Below, piece by piece: positions 42,772 through 51,550 of a stretch of DNA of 64,000 nucleotides. The position numbers were made by a program, and so were the translations under genes. The notes below the pieces were generated by a model. It was not told where the DNA came from. It saw only the letters and a program-made list of their open reading frames with translations, and searched no databases. The first letter of the stretch is position 1. Every line of letters begins with the position of its first letter. The stretch is from Phytoactinopolyspora halotolerans (GTDB lineage: Bacteria > Actinomycetota > Actinomycetes > Jiangellales > Jiangellaceae): the NCBI RefSeq assembly GCF_010550675.1, contig NZ_JAAGOA010000030.1, positions 20,242 to 84,241 of the forward strand. Direction: 5' to 3'.

Positions 42772-45700
42772 ATGACAACTCGCGCCCTGGTCAAAGACCA
42801 TCCCTGGTCCGCCGACAAGGCCCGCTCCGGACTCATCCGTCTCGCCGTCGCCGCCGAAGAGGTCCTCGGCGGGCGCCGGATCCGGCTGCTCCCCGAGCCG
42901 TTGCTCCGGCGCACGGACGACGGCACCATGCTCCAGTCGGTCCGGATCCTCGGCGACGGGGACGGCGAGACCGGCCTCGGGAACCGTGGGATCGGCGACG
43001 TCGTCGTTCGGATGTCGTCGTCCGGCACGGCCCTGAAGGCCGAGACGCTTCCCGGCCCGGGCGGCACCACCCGGCTGCTCGTGCCCGCGGTCAGCTCGCC
43101 CACCCAGGTCACGGTCGAGCTTCCGCGACTGGCCGCCGACCGGCGGATCACCGTCGAGCTGCTGCCTGTCCGGGAATGGTCGGTCCACCTCGTGCACCAC
43201 TCGCATCTCGATATCGGCTACACCGATCCGCAGGGGACGGTGCTGGGCGAGCACGTCTCCTTCCTCGACTCCTGCCTCGATCTGACCCGGGCCACCCGTG
43301 ACTGGCCCGAACCGGCGCAGTTCCGGTGGGCGGTCGAGTCGCTGTGGTCCTTCGAGCAGTGGATGGCGGCGCGCCCGGCCGAGCGCGTGGACGAGTTCCT
43401 CGAGCGCGTTCGGGACGGGCACATCGAGCTCACCGCCATGCCATACAACCTGCACACCGACACCTGTTCCACCGACGAGCTCCACGAACTCCTCCGCCTC
43501 GCCCGGCACGTGCGCCGCCGGTACGGCGTCCAGATGCCGGTGGCGATGCAGACCGACGTCCCGGGTACCGTCGCGGGTCTCCCTGATGCGCTGGCCCAGC
43601 TGGATGTCAGGTACCTCTCCGTGGCGCACAACTGGGCCGGCCGATCGGTACCGCACCTCAACGGCGGTCACAACCTGCCCCGCCTGTTCAGGTGGCGCTC
43701 ACTGGCCGGGAACAGCGTGCTCGTCTGGATGACCGACAGCCCGCACGGGCTGGCCTACATGGAGGGGCCGGTCCTGGGGTTCTCGACCTCCTACGACATG
43801 GTCGACGACCTGCTGCCCGCGTACCTGACGTCGCTGGCCACCAACCCCTATCCGTTTCCCCCGGGCATGTTCGGCTGGCACGGCCCGGCGGTCACCGACC
43901 GCGAGCCGTACCCGTGGGACGTGATTCATCTGCGTGTGCAGGGGCATTTCAGCGACAACGCACCACCTCGTCTCATTCACTCCGACATCGTCCGCCGGTG
44001 GAACGAGACGTGGGCCTTCCCCCAGCTGCGCCTGTCCACCAACGCGGACTTCTTCCGCCAGGCGGAGCAGCGCGTCGGGAGCCGGATCCCCACCTTCACC
44101 GGGGACTGGGGAGACTGGTGGGTCGAGGGCGTCGGCAGCGGCGCGCGGCCCCAGGCCATGACCCGGCGGGCACAGGCCCTGGTCACGGACGCACAGACCG
44201 TCAGCAGTATGTCCCGGATGCTCGCCGGTCAGGGGCTGCACGACGAGCACGAACACTCGAGCCGCGTGTACTCCTCCATCTCGCTGTTCAACGAGCACAC
44301 GTGGGGTGCCTCCGACCCGTGGACCGACGGCGACACCGGGCGCAGCTCGGGTGAACAGCAGTGGCATTGGAAGTACACCCGCGCGATCACGGCACACGAC
44401 GACGCCGAGGTCTTCCTCGACCACGCAACCGCACGGTTCGGTGCGCACCTTCGCGAGACTCCCGACGCCGACGCCACGTACTACGCGGTGAACACGGCCG
44501 GATTCGCTCGCTCCAGTACGGTGTCGCTCTTCGTCCGGGAGAGCAAGATTCCGCTCCATGTGCCGGTCACGGTGCGGGACTCTCGCACCGGGGACGCGCT
44601 GCCCTGCGAGACGATTCCGCAGACGAATCCCAGCACCCGTGACGCGGGCCGCTTCTTCCGGGTACACGTCCCGTCAGTACCGGCAGTGGGTGCAGCGAGA
44701 CTGACCGTCCACGCGTCGGCGCCTGACCCCGATGCGGCAGGACCAGAGCCGGGCACCCAGCCCGTCGCCGAAGATCCATTAGTACTGGAGAACGAGCACC
44801 TTCGGGTCCGGGTGGACCTGCAGAACAGCTGCGTGGCGTCGATCGTGGACAAGGCGACCGGCCGGGAGATCGTCGACCAGGCGGCCGTCGTCGGCATGAA
44901 CGCCTACGTGTATGACACCTACACCACGGCGGGCGGCTACAACCACCAGTCGAACAAGACGTCCGTCTCCGAGGAGCTCGAGCTCCTCGGCAGCCGCACG
45001 CTGGCCAGGCCCAGCGCCCTGCTGGAGCAGACCAGCACCCCCACCGAAGAGCGGCTGACCTACGAGTTCGCCGCCGACGGCGTCCGCTGGGCGAGGGTCA
45101 CCCTCGTCCTCCCCCGCGACGCCGCCCACCTGGAGATCGAGAACCGGCTCTCCAAGCCGGCCACGATGACCAAGGAGAGCGCCTACTTCGCCTTCCCGTT
45201 CGCCGTGCCCGAGCCGACCGTGCGCTACGAGATCACCGGCGGGACGACCGGCCCCGGCCTGCCGCACGTCCCGGGAGCGCCCCAACACATGCGGGCCGTG
45301 CGCAACTGGGTGTCCTTCGAACACGACGACATCGCCGTCGCGTGGGTGACCAGGGACGCCCCGCTGGTGCATCCGGAGGTCGTCCCGCTGCCGTACGCGC
45401 CGTTCCCGGACAGTATGTCGCCGCGCCAGCCGGCCACCGTCTACTCCTGGGTTCACAACAACGTCTGGGACACGAACTTTCCGTCTCAGCAAGGGTTCGA
45501 GACGTCTTTCCGTTATGCCATCGGGGTGCGCCGGGCCGGCGAGCAGGTGTCCGCCACCGCACTCGCGATGCGGACGGCGGTCGAGCTCACCAACCCGGTG
45601 ATCGGCGTGCTCGCCACGGGTGAGCACGCCGACACCGGCGCGCTTGACCACGCCGAACGGTCGCTGTTCCAGCTGGACGACGACCGGGTCCGGCTCGTCT

Positions 45701-45957
45701 CGGTCACGGCGGCCACGGACATCCCGGCGGCTCCTGGCGTGAACGCGGCCTGCCTGGTCAAGCTTCAGTCCTATGCCGAGGAGCCGGTCACGGTGAGGCT
45801 GCGTCTAGGGATCGAGGTCACCGGCGCGGCGACGGCCACGTACCTCGGCGATCGTCTCGAAGACCTCGAGGTGACCGGTGACGGTATCGATGTGTTCCTC
45901 CCCCCGCACGGCGCAGTTGCCGTCCTCCTCGACGGCGAGAGATCTGGTCACAGGTGA
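42772..45957 (+). CDS. Glycoside hydrolase family 38 alpha-mannosidase
   Basis: 1061 residues with no signal peptide, so cytoplasmic. The GH38 N-terminal domain carries HHSHLDIGYTD (zinc ligands His145 and Asp147) and MQTDVPGT, with Asp262 as predicted nucleophile. The zinc site's distal His is probably in the FNEHTWGA region (SLFNEHTWGASDPW). The C-terminal beta-sandwich domains include RVDLQNSCVASIVDKATGRE, typical of GH38 C. It trims manno-oligosaccharides to mannose after import. The preceding 84 bases are pyrimidine-rich, and the ATG lacks a strong ribosome site. Confidence 0.85.
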   Translation: MTTRALVKDHPWSADKARSGLIRLAVAAEEVLGGRRIRLLPEPLLRRTDDGTMLQSVRILGDGDGETGLGNRGIGDVVVRMSSSGTALKAETLPGPGGTTRLLVPAVSSPTQVTVELPRLAADRRITVELLPVREWSVHLVHHSHLDIGYTDPQGTVLGEHVSFLDSCLDLTRATRDWPEPAQFRWAVESLWSFEQWMAARPAERVDEFLERVRDGHIELTAMPYNLHTDTCSTDELHELLRLARHVRRRYGVQMPVAMQTDVPGTVAGLPDALAQLDVRYLSVAHNWAGRSVPHLNGGHNLPRLFRWRSLAGNSVLVWMTDSPHGLAYMEGPVLGFSTSYDMVDDLLPAYLTSLATNPYPFPPGMFGWHGPAVTDREPYPWDVIHLRVQGHFSDNAPPRLIHSDIVRRWNETWAFPQLRLSTNADFFRQAEQRVGSRIPTFTGDWGDWWVEGVGSGARPQAMTRRAQALVTDAQTVSSMSRMLAGQGLHDEHEHSSRVYSSISLFNEHTWGASDPWTDGDTGRSSGEQQWHWKYTRAITAHDDAEVFLDHATARFGAHLRETPDADATYYAVNTAGFARSSTVSLFVRESKIPLHVPVTVRDSRTGDALPCETIPQTNPSTRDAGRFFRVHVPSVPAVGAARLTVHASAPDPDAAGPEPGTQPVAEDPLVLENEHLRVRVDLQNSCVASIVDKATGREIVDQAAVVGMNAYVYDTYTTAGGYNHQSNKTSVSEELELLGSRTLARPSALLEQTSTPTEERLTYEFAADGVRWARVTLVLPRDAAHLEIENRLSKPATMTKESAYFAFPFAVPEPTVRYEITGGTTGPGLPHVPGAPQHMRAVRNWVSFEHDDIAVAWVTRDAPLVHPEVVPLPYAPFPDSMSPRQPATVYSWVHNNVWDTNFPSQQGFETSFRYAIGVRRAGEQVSATALAMRTAVELTNPVIGVLATGEHADTGALDHAERSLFQLDDDRVRLVSVTAATDIPAAPGVNAACLVKLQSYAEEPVTVRLRLGIEVTGAATATYLGDRLEDLEVTGDGIDVFLPPHGAVAVLLDGERSGHR

Positions 45958-45996
45958 CGACCGTACGTGCCACATGATCGACGAAGGAGATCGACC

Positions 45997-47199
45997 ATGA
46001 ACCACTCCAGACTGTCCCGCCGCACGTTCGGTACCGCGCTCGGCGGCATCGGGATCGCCGCGCTTGTTCCGTTCACCAACCAGCGAGCCGGCGCTGCCAC
46101 GGGCAACGGCCTGTGGCGGCGACGGGCGCTTGCGAGCTACGACGCGCTTCAGCGGTATTTGTACCTGCCGGACAGCGGCCTCTATCGGGAGAACTATCCG
46201 GTGCACTCGGAGGAGAATCCCTACTCGTACGTGTGGCCGCTCCGGGAAGCCACCGCGGCCACACTCGACGTGGACCGCCTGCCGGCGACCGGCACGCGTT
46301 TCGCAGAGGACGTCGTCCGGCGGTTCCAGGCTCTCGAACACTATTGGGACGCCCAGAAAGGCGCGTACGACTCGTACCTGCCGCCGCCGCTCGGGACGGG
46401 TGGCGACGCCTTTTACGACGACAATGCCGTCATCGGCCTGGAATTCATCCGCCGGTACCGGATGTCCGGCCAGCAGGACATGCTATCGCTGGCGGCCAGG
46501 GTCTTCGATTTCCTCCCTCAGGCGTGGGACACCGACCCGACGCGAGAATGCCCAGGCGGGATGCATTGGGTCCACGCCGATTGGAACCCCTACCAGGGAG
46601 GCACCAACGTCACCAGCCTGGCGTCAGAGCTCGCGGCACACCTGTACGAGGAGACCGGCGAAAGCCGCTATCTCGACTGGGCACGACGGACCTACACATG
46701 GGTCCGCGACTGCATGCGCCGCGGCGACGGCCTGTACGCGAACGGGATCCGCCTGGACGGGACGATCGAGGAGACCCTGTGGACGTACAACTCCGGATCG
46801 ATGGTCGGCGCGGCGACGCTGCTCTACCGCGCCACGGGCGACGAGTCCTACCTGCGCATGGCTGTTCAGGACGCCGACGGCGCCATCGAGTATTGGGCAG
46901 AGAGCGACCGCCTCTACAGCCAGCCGGCCATATTCAACGCGATCCTGTTCGCCAACCTGTTGCTCCTCGAGTCGGTGCTAGCCGATCGGGCTCGGGGCAT
47001 CCGGGACATCATGACCCGGTACGCTGAACAGATCTGGAAGCTGAACAGGGACGACGAGACGGGACTGTTCCACTTCCAGGCCTCCGGCGGTGGCCCGCCA
47101 GATCCGGACCTGCGGCCTCACACGCTGCACCAGTCAGGCGCGATCCAGACATTCGCCCTGTTGGCGTGGCGGAGAGATGACTACGACGACGCCGCTTGA
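45997..47199 (+). CDS. Tat-exported GH76 endo-alpha-1,6-mannanase-like enzyme
   Basis: 400 residues; ATG at 45997 after GAAGGAG. It has a twin-arginine signal (SRRTFGTALGGIGIAALVPF, cleavage near AGA-AT). The (alpha/alpha)6 fold contains AFYDDNAVIGLEFIRRYRMS with the paired Asp141-Asp142 expected as catalytic residues of GH76, plus TYNSGSMVGAATLLYRATGDESYL. GH76 enzymes cut the alpha-1,6-mannan backbone of fungal cell walls and similar glycans. It ends the importer/mannosidase operon and is its only secreted enzyme. A related six-hairpin family is possible but less likely. Confidence 0.8.
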   Translation: MNHSRLSRRTFGTALGGIGIAALVPFTNQRAGAATGNGLWRRRALASYDALQRYLYLPDSGLYRENYPVHSEENPYSYVWPLREATAATLDVDRLPATGTRFAEDVVRRFQALEHYWDAQKGAYDSYLPPPLGTGGDAFYDDNAVIGLEFIRRYRMSGQQDMLSLAARVFDFLPQAWDTDPTRECPGGMHWVHADWNPYQGGTNVTSLASELAAHLYEETGESRYLDWARRTYTWVRDCMRRGDGLYANGIRLDGTIEETLWTYNSGSMVGAATLLYRATGDESYLRMAVQDADGAIEYWAESDRLYSQPAIFNAILFANLLLLESVLADRARGIRDIMTRYAEQIWKLNRDDETGLFHFQASGGGPPDPDLRPHTLHQSGAIQTFALLAWRRDDYDDAA

Positions 47200-47217
47200 G
47201 TTCTCAGCGCTGGCCGC

Positions 47218-47793
47218 TTACCTCTGAACCCCGGCCTGGTCGCCGAGCAATGCCAGGAAGTCCGCGACCAGGCCGTCGGGGGACATCGTCGCCTGCTGGT
47301 CTTTGTTCAGGTGGCCGGCGAATTCGAGATCGATGACCCCGTTGGCCAATGCCCGGATCAATTCCGCCACCCGTGTCGACTCAACCGTTGCCGGGAGCTT
47401 GCCGCCCTCCCGCTCGACATCGACGGCTTCGAGCAGGGCCGACCAGGCAGCATCGGCGGCCCGTCGAAGATCGTCGTAGTCCCCTTGCCATGGCCGGTAA
47501 ACCAGGCGGAACCGCCGTGGATACGCCAGTGCCCGGGCGACGTAACCACGCATCGCGTACGCCAGCTCGCGCCCGTCGCGGCGCGCGTCGATGAGAATCC
47601 GCGCGTAGGCATCCAACTCCCGCGCGGCCACCGCAGCCAGGAGATCGTCCTTGTCGGTGAAGTGTTTGTAGGGCGCGTTGTGCGAGACCCCGGCGCGCCG
47701 ACCCACTTCGCGCAGCGTCACGCCAGCTTCCCCACCATCATCAAGAAGCTGAGTCGCGGCATCGATCAGCGCCTGTCGAGTCGAACCGGCCAT
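47218..47793 (-). CDS. TetR family transcriptional regulator
   Basis: 191 residues. The HTH at the extreme N-terminus reads RQALIDAATQLLDDGGEAGV, TLREVGRRAGVSHNAPYKHF. The C-terminal domain has YVARALAYPRRFRLVYRPWQ, the TetR_C_33/WHG-like type. It is divergent from an SDR gene 90 bases away with a perfect inverted operator between them, so autoregulation and control of the SDR are strongly suggested. Confidence 0.92.
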   Translation of the reverse strand: MAGSTRQALIDAATQLLDDGGEAGVTLREVGRRAGVSHNAPYKHFTDKDDLLAAVAARELDAYARILIDARRDGRELAYAMRGYVARALAYPRRFRLVYRPWQGDYDDLRRAADAAWSALLEAVDVEREGGKLPATVESTRVAELIRALANGVIDLEFAGHLNKDQQATMSPDGLVADFLALLGDQAGVQR

Positions 47794-47813
47794 GGCGTCA
47801 TGATAGGCCGCAA

Positions 47814-47856
47814 GTTGACACCGTCAACCTGAGCGCCTAAGGTTGACGGTGTCAAC
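47814..47856. promoter_or_regulatory. Perfect 17-bp inverted operator with back-to-back promoters
   Basis: GTTGACACCGTCAACCT at 47814-47830 is repeated inverted without mismatch at 47840-47856. Each arm is itself a palindrome (GTTGAC-ACC-GTCAAC). TTGACA (47815-47820) with TAAGGT 17 bases later makes a plus-strand promoter for the SDR gene. The mirror TTGACA with TCAGGT, also 17 bases apart, makes the tetR promoter. Both -35 boxes lie inside operator arms. Confidence 0.8.
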
Positions 47857-47883
47857 CTCATCGATGGGGGCAGGTGTCGAGGA

Positions 47884-48771
47884 ATGACATGGAGCGTTCA
47901 AGGTCGACTTGCGGTGGTCACCGGCGCGAGTTCGGGAGTCGGTGAGCAGATCGCGACTGGGCTTGCCGCCAACGCGGCCACGGTCATCCTGGTCGCGCGC
48001 GACGCAACCAGGCTCGAGGCGGCGAAGCGACGGATCGCGCGAGTTGCGCCCGGGTCCGATCTGATCCTGGAGCCGGTCGACCTCTCGGATCTGGACCAGG
48101 TCCGAACACTCGCCACAAGGCTGACCGAGCAAAACCCGTCAATCGTCGTCAGCAACGCGGCCGTCATCGCCCCACTCGACGACCGCACCTCCGCAGGGTT
48201 GCACCGGTCACTGGCCACCAACCATCTCGCCCCGTATCTGCTGCTGCGCACGCTCGCCGAGCAGCCAGCCGAGCAACCCCGCCGGTTCGTCGTCGTCGGA
48301 GGCCATCCTGGCGGGCTCCGACGGGTTCCAGTCGACCTGGACGACCTCAACGCCGACACCGGGCGCGGCCTTGGCTGGCCACCGAGCATACGGCCGTTCG
48401 CCGCCTACGGACGTACCAAGAACATGAACGCGATGTTCGTCTACGGGCTCGCTCAACGGCTCCGTGGCACGAGCACCACGGTCAACGGCGCCCACCCCGG
48501 CATCGTCAGAGGAACCAGGCTGAACCGCCACGACCGCGGTGCCCTGAGGATCTTCGGGTCGGCCATCAACCGGCTCTCCGGCACCGACGACGGCGCCCAC
48601 ACACCCCTATGGCTGGTGACATCCCCGGACGTCGAAGGCGTGACCGGACAGTTCTACGTCGACCGCAAACCCGTGCAGACCGCCCCGCACACCACCGACC
48701 CCGAGCGTGTCGAACGGCTGTGGCGGAAGAGCGCCCGTCTCGTCGGCCTGCCGGATTCGGCGTCGATCTAA
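47884..48771 (+). CDS. SDR family oxidoreductase (retinol-dehydrogenase-like)
   Basis: 295 residues. The cofactor motif is TGASSGVG, with VARDATRLEAAKRRI after beta-2 favouring NADP, the NAAV motif, and the active-site YGRTKNMN (Tyr-Lys). The catalytic serine region is unusual (FVVVGGHPGG where xVxxSS is typical), so the usual serine may be replaced. Members of this branch reduce or oxidise lipophilic carbonyls. TetR control suggests induction by a xenobiotic or its own substrate. Confidence 0.85.
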   Translation: MTWSVQGRLAVVTGASSGVGEQIATGLAANAATVILVARDATRLEAAKRRIARVAPGSDLILEPVDLSDLDQVRTLATRLTEQNPSIVVSNAAVIAPLDDRTSAGLHRSLATNHLAPYLLLRTLAEQPAEQPRRFVVVGGHPGGLRRVPVDLDDLNADTGRGLGWPPSIRPFAAYGRTKNMNAMFVYGLAQRLRGTSTTVNGAHPGIVRGTRLNRHDRGALRIFGSAINRLSGTDDGAHTPLWLVTSPDVEGVTGQFYVDRKPVQTAPHTTDPERVERLWRKSARLVGLPDSASI

Positions 48772-48883
48772 CCTGCCTCGCGACGTGCTCCGCATGGCCG
48801 ACGTCGCCACGAACGGCACGCCCGCACGTACGAGGCGTCCACAAGGACCGTCACCGACGATCGGCTTCCCGATGACCGTTGAC

Positions 48884-51250
48884 CTATTCGGCCGCTGACC
48901 AGAAGACCGCGTTCGCGACCTGCGGGTACAGACCTTTCGGGTGGTCGCGGAACAGCGGCCGGGTACCGAAGAGAACGACCTTGGCGTCGACGTCGCCGGT
49001 CCCGGACACGACCGTCGCTCCGGAGGCCGCGGCGTCGTGCCCGATCCAGTGACCGGAGACGAAGAAGTCGCCCGTGCCCAGCCGCTCGTCGACCGTCGCT
49101 TCGGGCGGCACGTCGGTGAACCATACCGGCGCGTACACGAACGAATGCCCGTCGGCCGGATAGGCGCCAGTGGTGGGTGCGCCTTCCGTTCGGTGCACTT
49201 CGACGATGCCGTTCGCCCGGAACGGCCCGGACTCAACGCCGACGGTCAACGACCCGGACGCGCTGCTGAACTCCGCGCCCGTCGTGCCGCCGCCGATCAC
49301 GCCGCCGCCGTCAAGGTAATCGTCCACCCTGGCACGGGCGGCATCGGTGAGGTCACCGTAGACCAGGCCCGACGACACCCATAGCACGTCGATGTCGTCC
49401 AGTGACTGGCCATCATTGAGCAGCGACGTCGACACAGGCGTCACGTCGAAACCGAGCGTCGTCAAGGTGTAGAACTCGTCGCTGGAGCAGGCACAGCCGA
49501 TATCGACCGGGGACAGCTCGACCGCGTCGGCCGGCACGCCGTCCAATGCCACGACGTCCACGCCACGTCCCGCCACCTCGCTCCGCACGGCACGCTCGGC
49601 CGACGACGAGGCGACGATCCGGCCGTCATCCGTTCGCGCCAGCGACACGCCGTCGTCGAGCAGAGTGTTCACCGCTTGCACGGCGGCGGCGTCGGTGAGG
49701 TCGAATCCATAGGCGGCCACCTGCCCGCGTGGCATGGTGCCCGACGCCTGCTGCTCGCCACGGACGGGTGCGGACCGTGGGTTGAAGGGCAAGCCGGCGT
49801 CGACGCGGACCACGTCGGCGCCCCACAGCAGGCCGTGACTCCAGCCGCTGATGTCATACATCTGCGGAACGAGCTCACTGATGTCCCAGCCGTCCTCCAG
49901 AATCGTGTTGGCCAGGCCCCGCTTCGGCTGCTGCATGTCCACCACGTACGAACCCGCCGGGTACGTCGTTCCGTCCACGGCGAGCGGCCGATTGAGCCGC
50001 TCCACCCGCACGTCATTCAGCAGCAGGTGGTTCACAAGGTTGACCGCTGCGGCATCGCTGCCCTGGCCGTCGCCCATCGGTATCACGTATCCCTCGGGCC
50101 ACGTGAACTTGCCCTGGTCGCCGTAGATACGGTCGTCCGGGAACTCCGCCGGGTCGGTGCCGATGAAACCACGGCGGAAGATCTCCATCTGGTCGAGCAC
50201 CATCTCCAAGCGGTTCTCGCTCACGTACTCGAGCGCCGCCCACACCGTGGTGGCATGCGCCTCGGTGTTGATCTCCGCCCGGCGCTCGCGTTCCTCCGGC
50301 GGCAGTCCAGGGCTCTGTCCCAGATGCGTCTCCAGCGTGTGCCCGTACGCGCCGTGGTACATCGCGTACATCGGCGTGAAGATCGGCGGCCAGTCGTCCC
50401 AGTCGCCGGGGTCCCAGTCCTCTGCCGGAATCACCGGATCGGTACCCAGATGGTCCTTGGCCACCAGAGCGTCGGCCATGGCGTGCGCCTGGCCCAGTGC
50501 CCAGTCGATGTAAAGGTCGTACTCGTAGTTCGGGTTGTGCGGCGGCGTGGTCGGCTCGAGGAGGTAACCGCCGACATAGCCGTGCAGGTCGAGCATCACC
50601 ATCGGGTTCCACTCGGTGATCACGTCGAGAGTCGCGTGCGTCTCCGGCTGCGACGCCGTGATCAGGTCGCGGTTGAGGTCGAAACCGTTGCCGTTCGCTC
50701 TGGTTCCGTGCACGCGTCCATCCGGGTTCGCGACGACGTTGAACAACGTGACGGTGTTCTCCAAGACCTCCATGGTCCGCGGATCATCGTCGAACGCGAG
50801 CCGTTCGATCAGCTCGAGCGTCGCGTCGACGCCCTCCCATTCGTTGCCGTGTATCGATCCGGCGACGTACACCGGCACGACGAAGTCCTCGAAGTCCGCG
50901 GCCCGCTCCTGAGCCAGCTCCGGGTCCCGCAGCATGAGGTTGCGCAGCACCCGGTACTTGCCGAAGTTGCGTCGCGCCTCGGGTGCCGCGACCGTCACGA
51001 GGTAGATGTCGCGGCCTTCGGCGCTTTGGCCGATCACCTCGACCTCGACCCGTTTGCTGCGCTCGGCGATGTCCGCCAGTGCCGGAGCGATCTCATGGTA
51101 CGGCGTGAGCCCCGGCGGGAGGTTGACATTCTCCTCGGCAGGCGGCGTCGGCAACGACGACGCACCTACGGCCGATGTCGCGACAGTGGGCACGATGAGC
51201 GCCGAGGACACGGCCAACCCCACCACTACACGAGTGATACGACTTCTCAC
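48884..51250 (-). CDS. Secreted M14 zinc carboxypeptidase
   Basis: 788 residues with a Sec signal (MRSRITRVVVGLAVSSALIV, cleavage near VGA). The M14 domain spans about 45-370. Zinc ligands are His134 and Glu137 (SIHGNEWEG) and His223 (MLDLHGYVGG); a substrate-binding NPDGRVHGTRANGNGFDLNRD block lies between them, and a candidate general-base Glu is in HTLETHLG. The C-terminal ~400 residues have no clear family and include GCACSSDEFY and a segment resembling a class I glutamine-amidotransferase-like fold (DVLWVSSGLVYGDLTDAA). It is an extracellular peptidase. It is the only gene in its transcription unit. Confidence 0.87.
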   Translation of the reverse strand: MRSRITRVVVGLAVSSALIVPTVATSAVGASSLPTPPAEENVNLPPGLTPYHEIAPALADIAERSKRVEVEVIGQSAEGRDIYLVTVAAPEARRNFGKYRVLRNLMLRDPELAQERAADFEDFVVPVYVAGSIHGNEWEGVDATLELIERLAFDDDPRTMEVLENTVTLFNVVANPDGRVHGTRANGNGFDLNRDLITASQPETHATLDVITEWNPMVMLDLHGYVGGYLLEPTTPPHNPNYEYDLYIDWALGQAHAMADALVAKDHLGTDPVIPAEDWDPGDWDDWPPIFTPMYAMYHGAYGHTLETHLGQSPGLPPEERERRAEINTEAHATTVWAALEYVSENRLEMVLDQMEIFRRGFIGTDPAEFPDDRIYGDQGKFTWPEGYVIPMGDGQGSDAAAVNLVNHLLLNDVRVERLNRPLAVDGTTYPAGSYVVDMQQPKRGLANTILEDGWDISELVPQMYDISGWSHGLLWGADVVRVDAGLPFNPRSAPVRGEQQASGTMPRGQVAAYGFDLTDAAAVQAVNTLLDDGVSLARTDDGRIVASSSAERAVRSEVAGRGVDVVALDGVPADAVELSPVDIGCACSSDEFYTLTTLGFDVTPVSTSLLNDGQSLDDIDVLWVSSGLVYGDLTDAARARVDDYLDGGGVIGGGTTGAEFSSASGSLTVGVESGPFRANGIVEVHRTEGAPTTGAYPADGHSFVYAPVWFTDVPPEATVDERLGTGDFFVSGHWIGHDAAASGATVVSGTGDVDAKVVLFGTRPLFRDHPKGLYPQVANAVFWSAAE

Positions 51251-51550
51251 GAGCCACCTCCGGCGCCTGTGTGGCCAAACCCGACGAACGCGGGCGGATC
51301 GTCATCATTCCGGGCGATCCCGGCAGTGAGGTTACACACGGATCACCGGCTCGTGAAGCCTCCACGGCACCCGCTGCGGCATCGGCATCGGAGGCCGCGG
51401 CGATCGGGGAGGTCGTATGGGAGGTGGACGCCTGAGAACGAGAAGGCCAGGGGTGGGCGCCACGAGCGCCCACATCGAGGCCTACATGGCGACCTCTCAA
51501 AGCACATGCAGCGGCCAGATCAAGACGACACATAGCTCGCGTCGTGGCGA
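51251..51550. other. Intergenic region upstream of the carboxypeptidase
   Basis: 300 bases between two minus-strand genes. It should hold the carboxypeptidase promoter and the end of nothing recognisable. A GGAGGTGG-type ribosome site (minus strand) is at the carboxypeptidase end. No repeat or clear terminator is seen. Confidence 0.4.

Noticed and set aside
49676..51535. 619-codon plus-strand frame across the carboxypeptidase
   Set aside because: Arginine/histidine/valine-rich antisense of a gene with a signal peptide and zinc ligands; not a gene.
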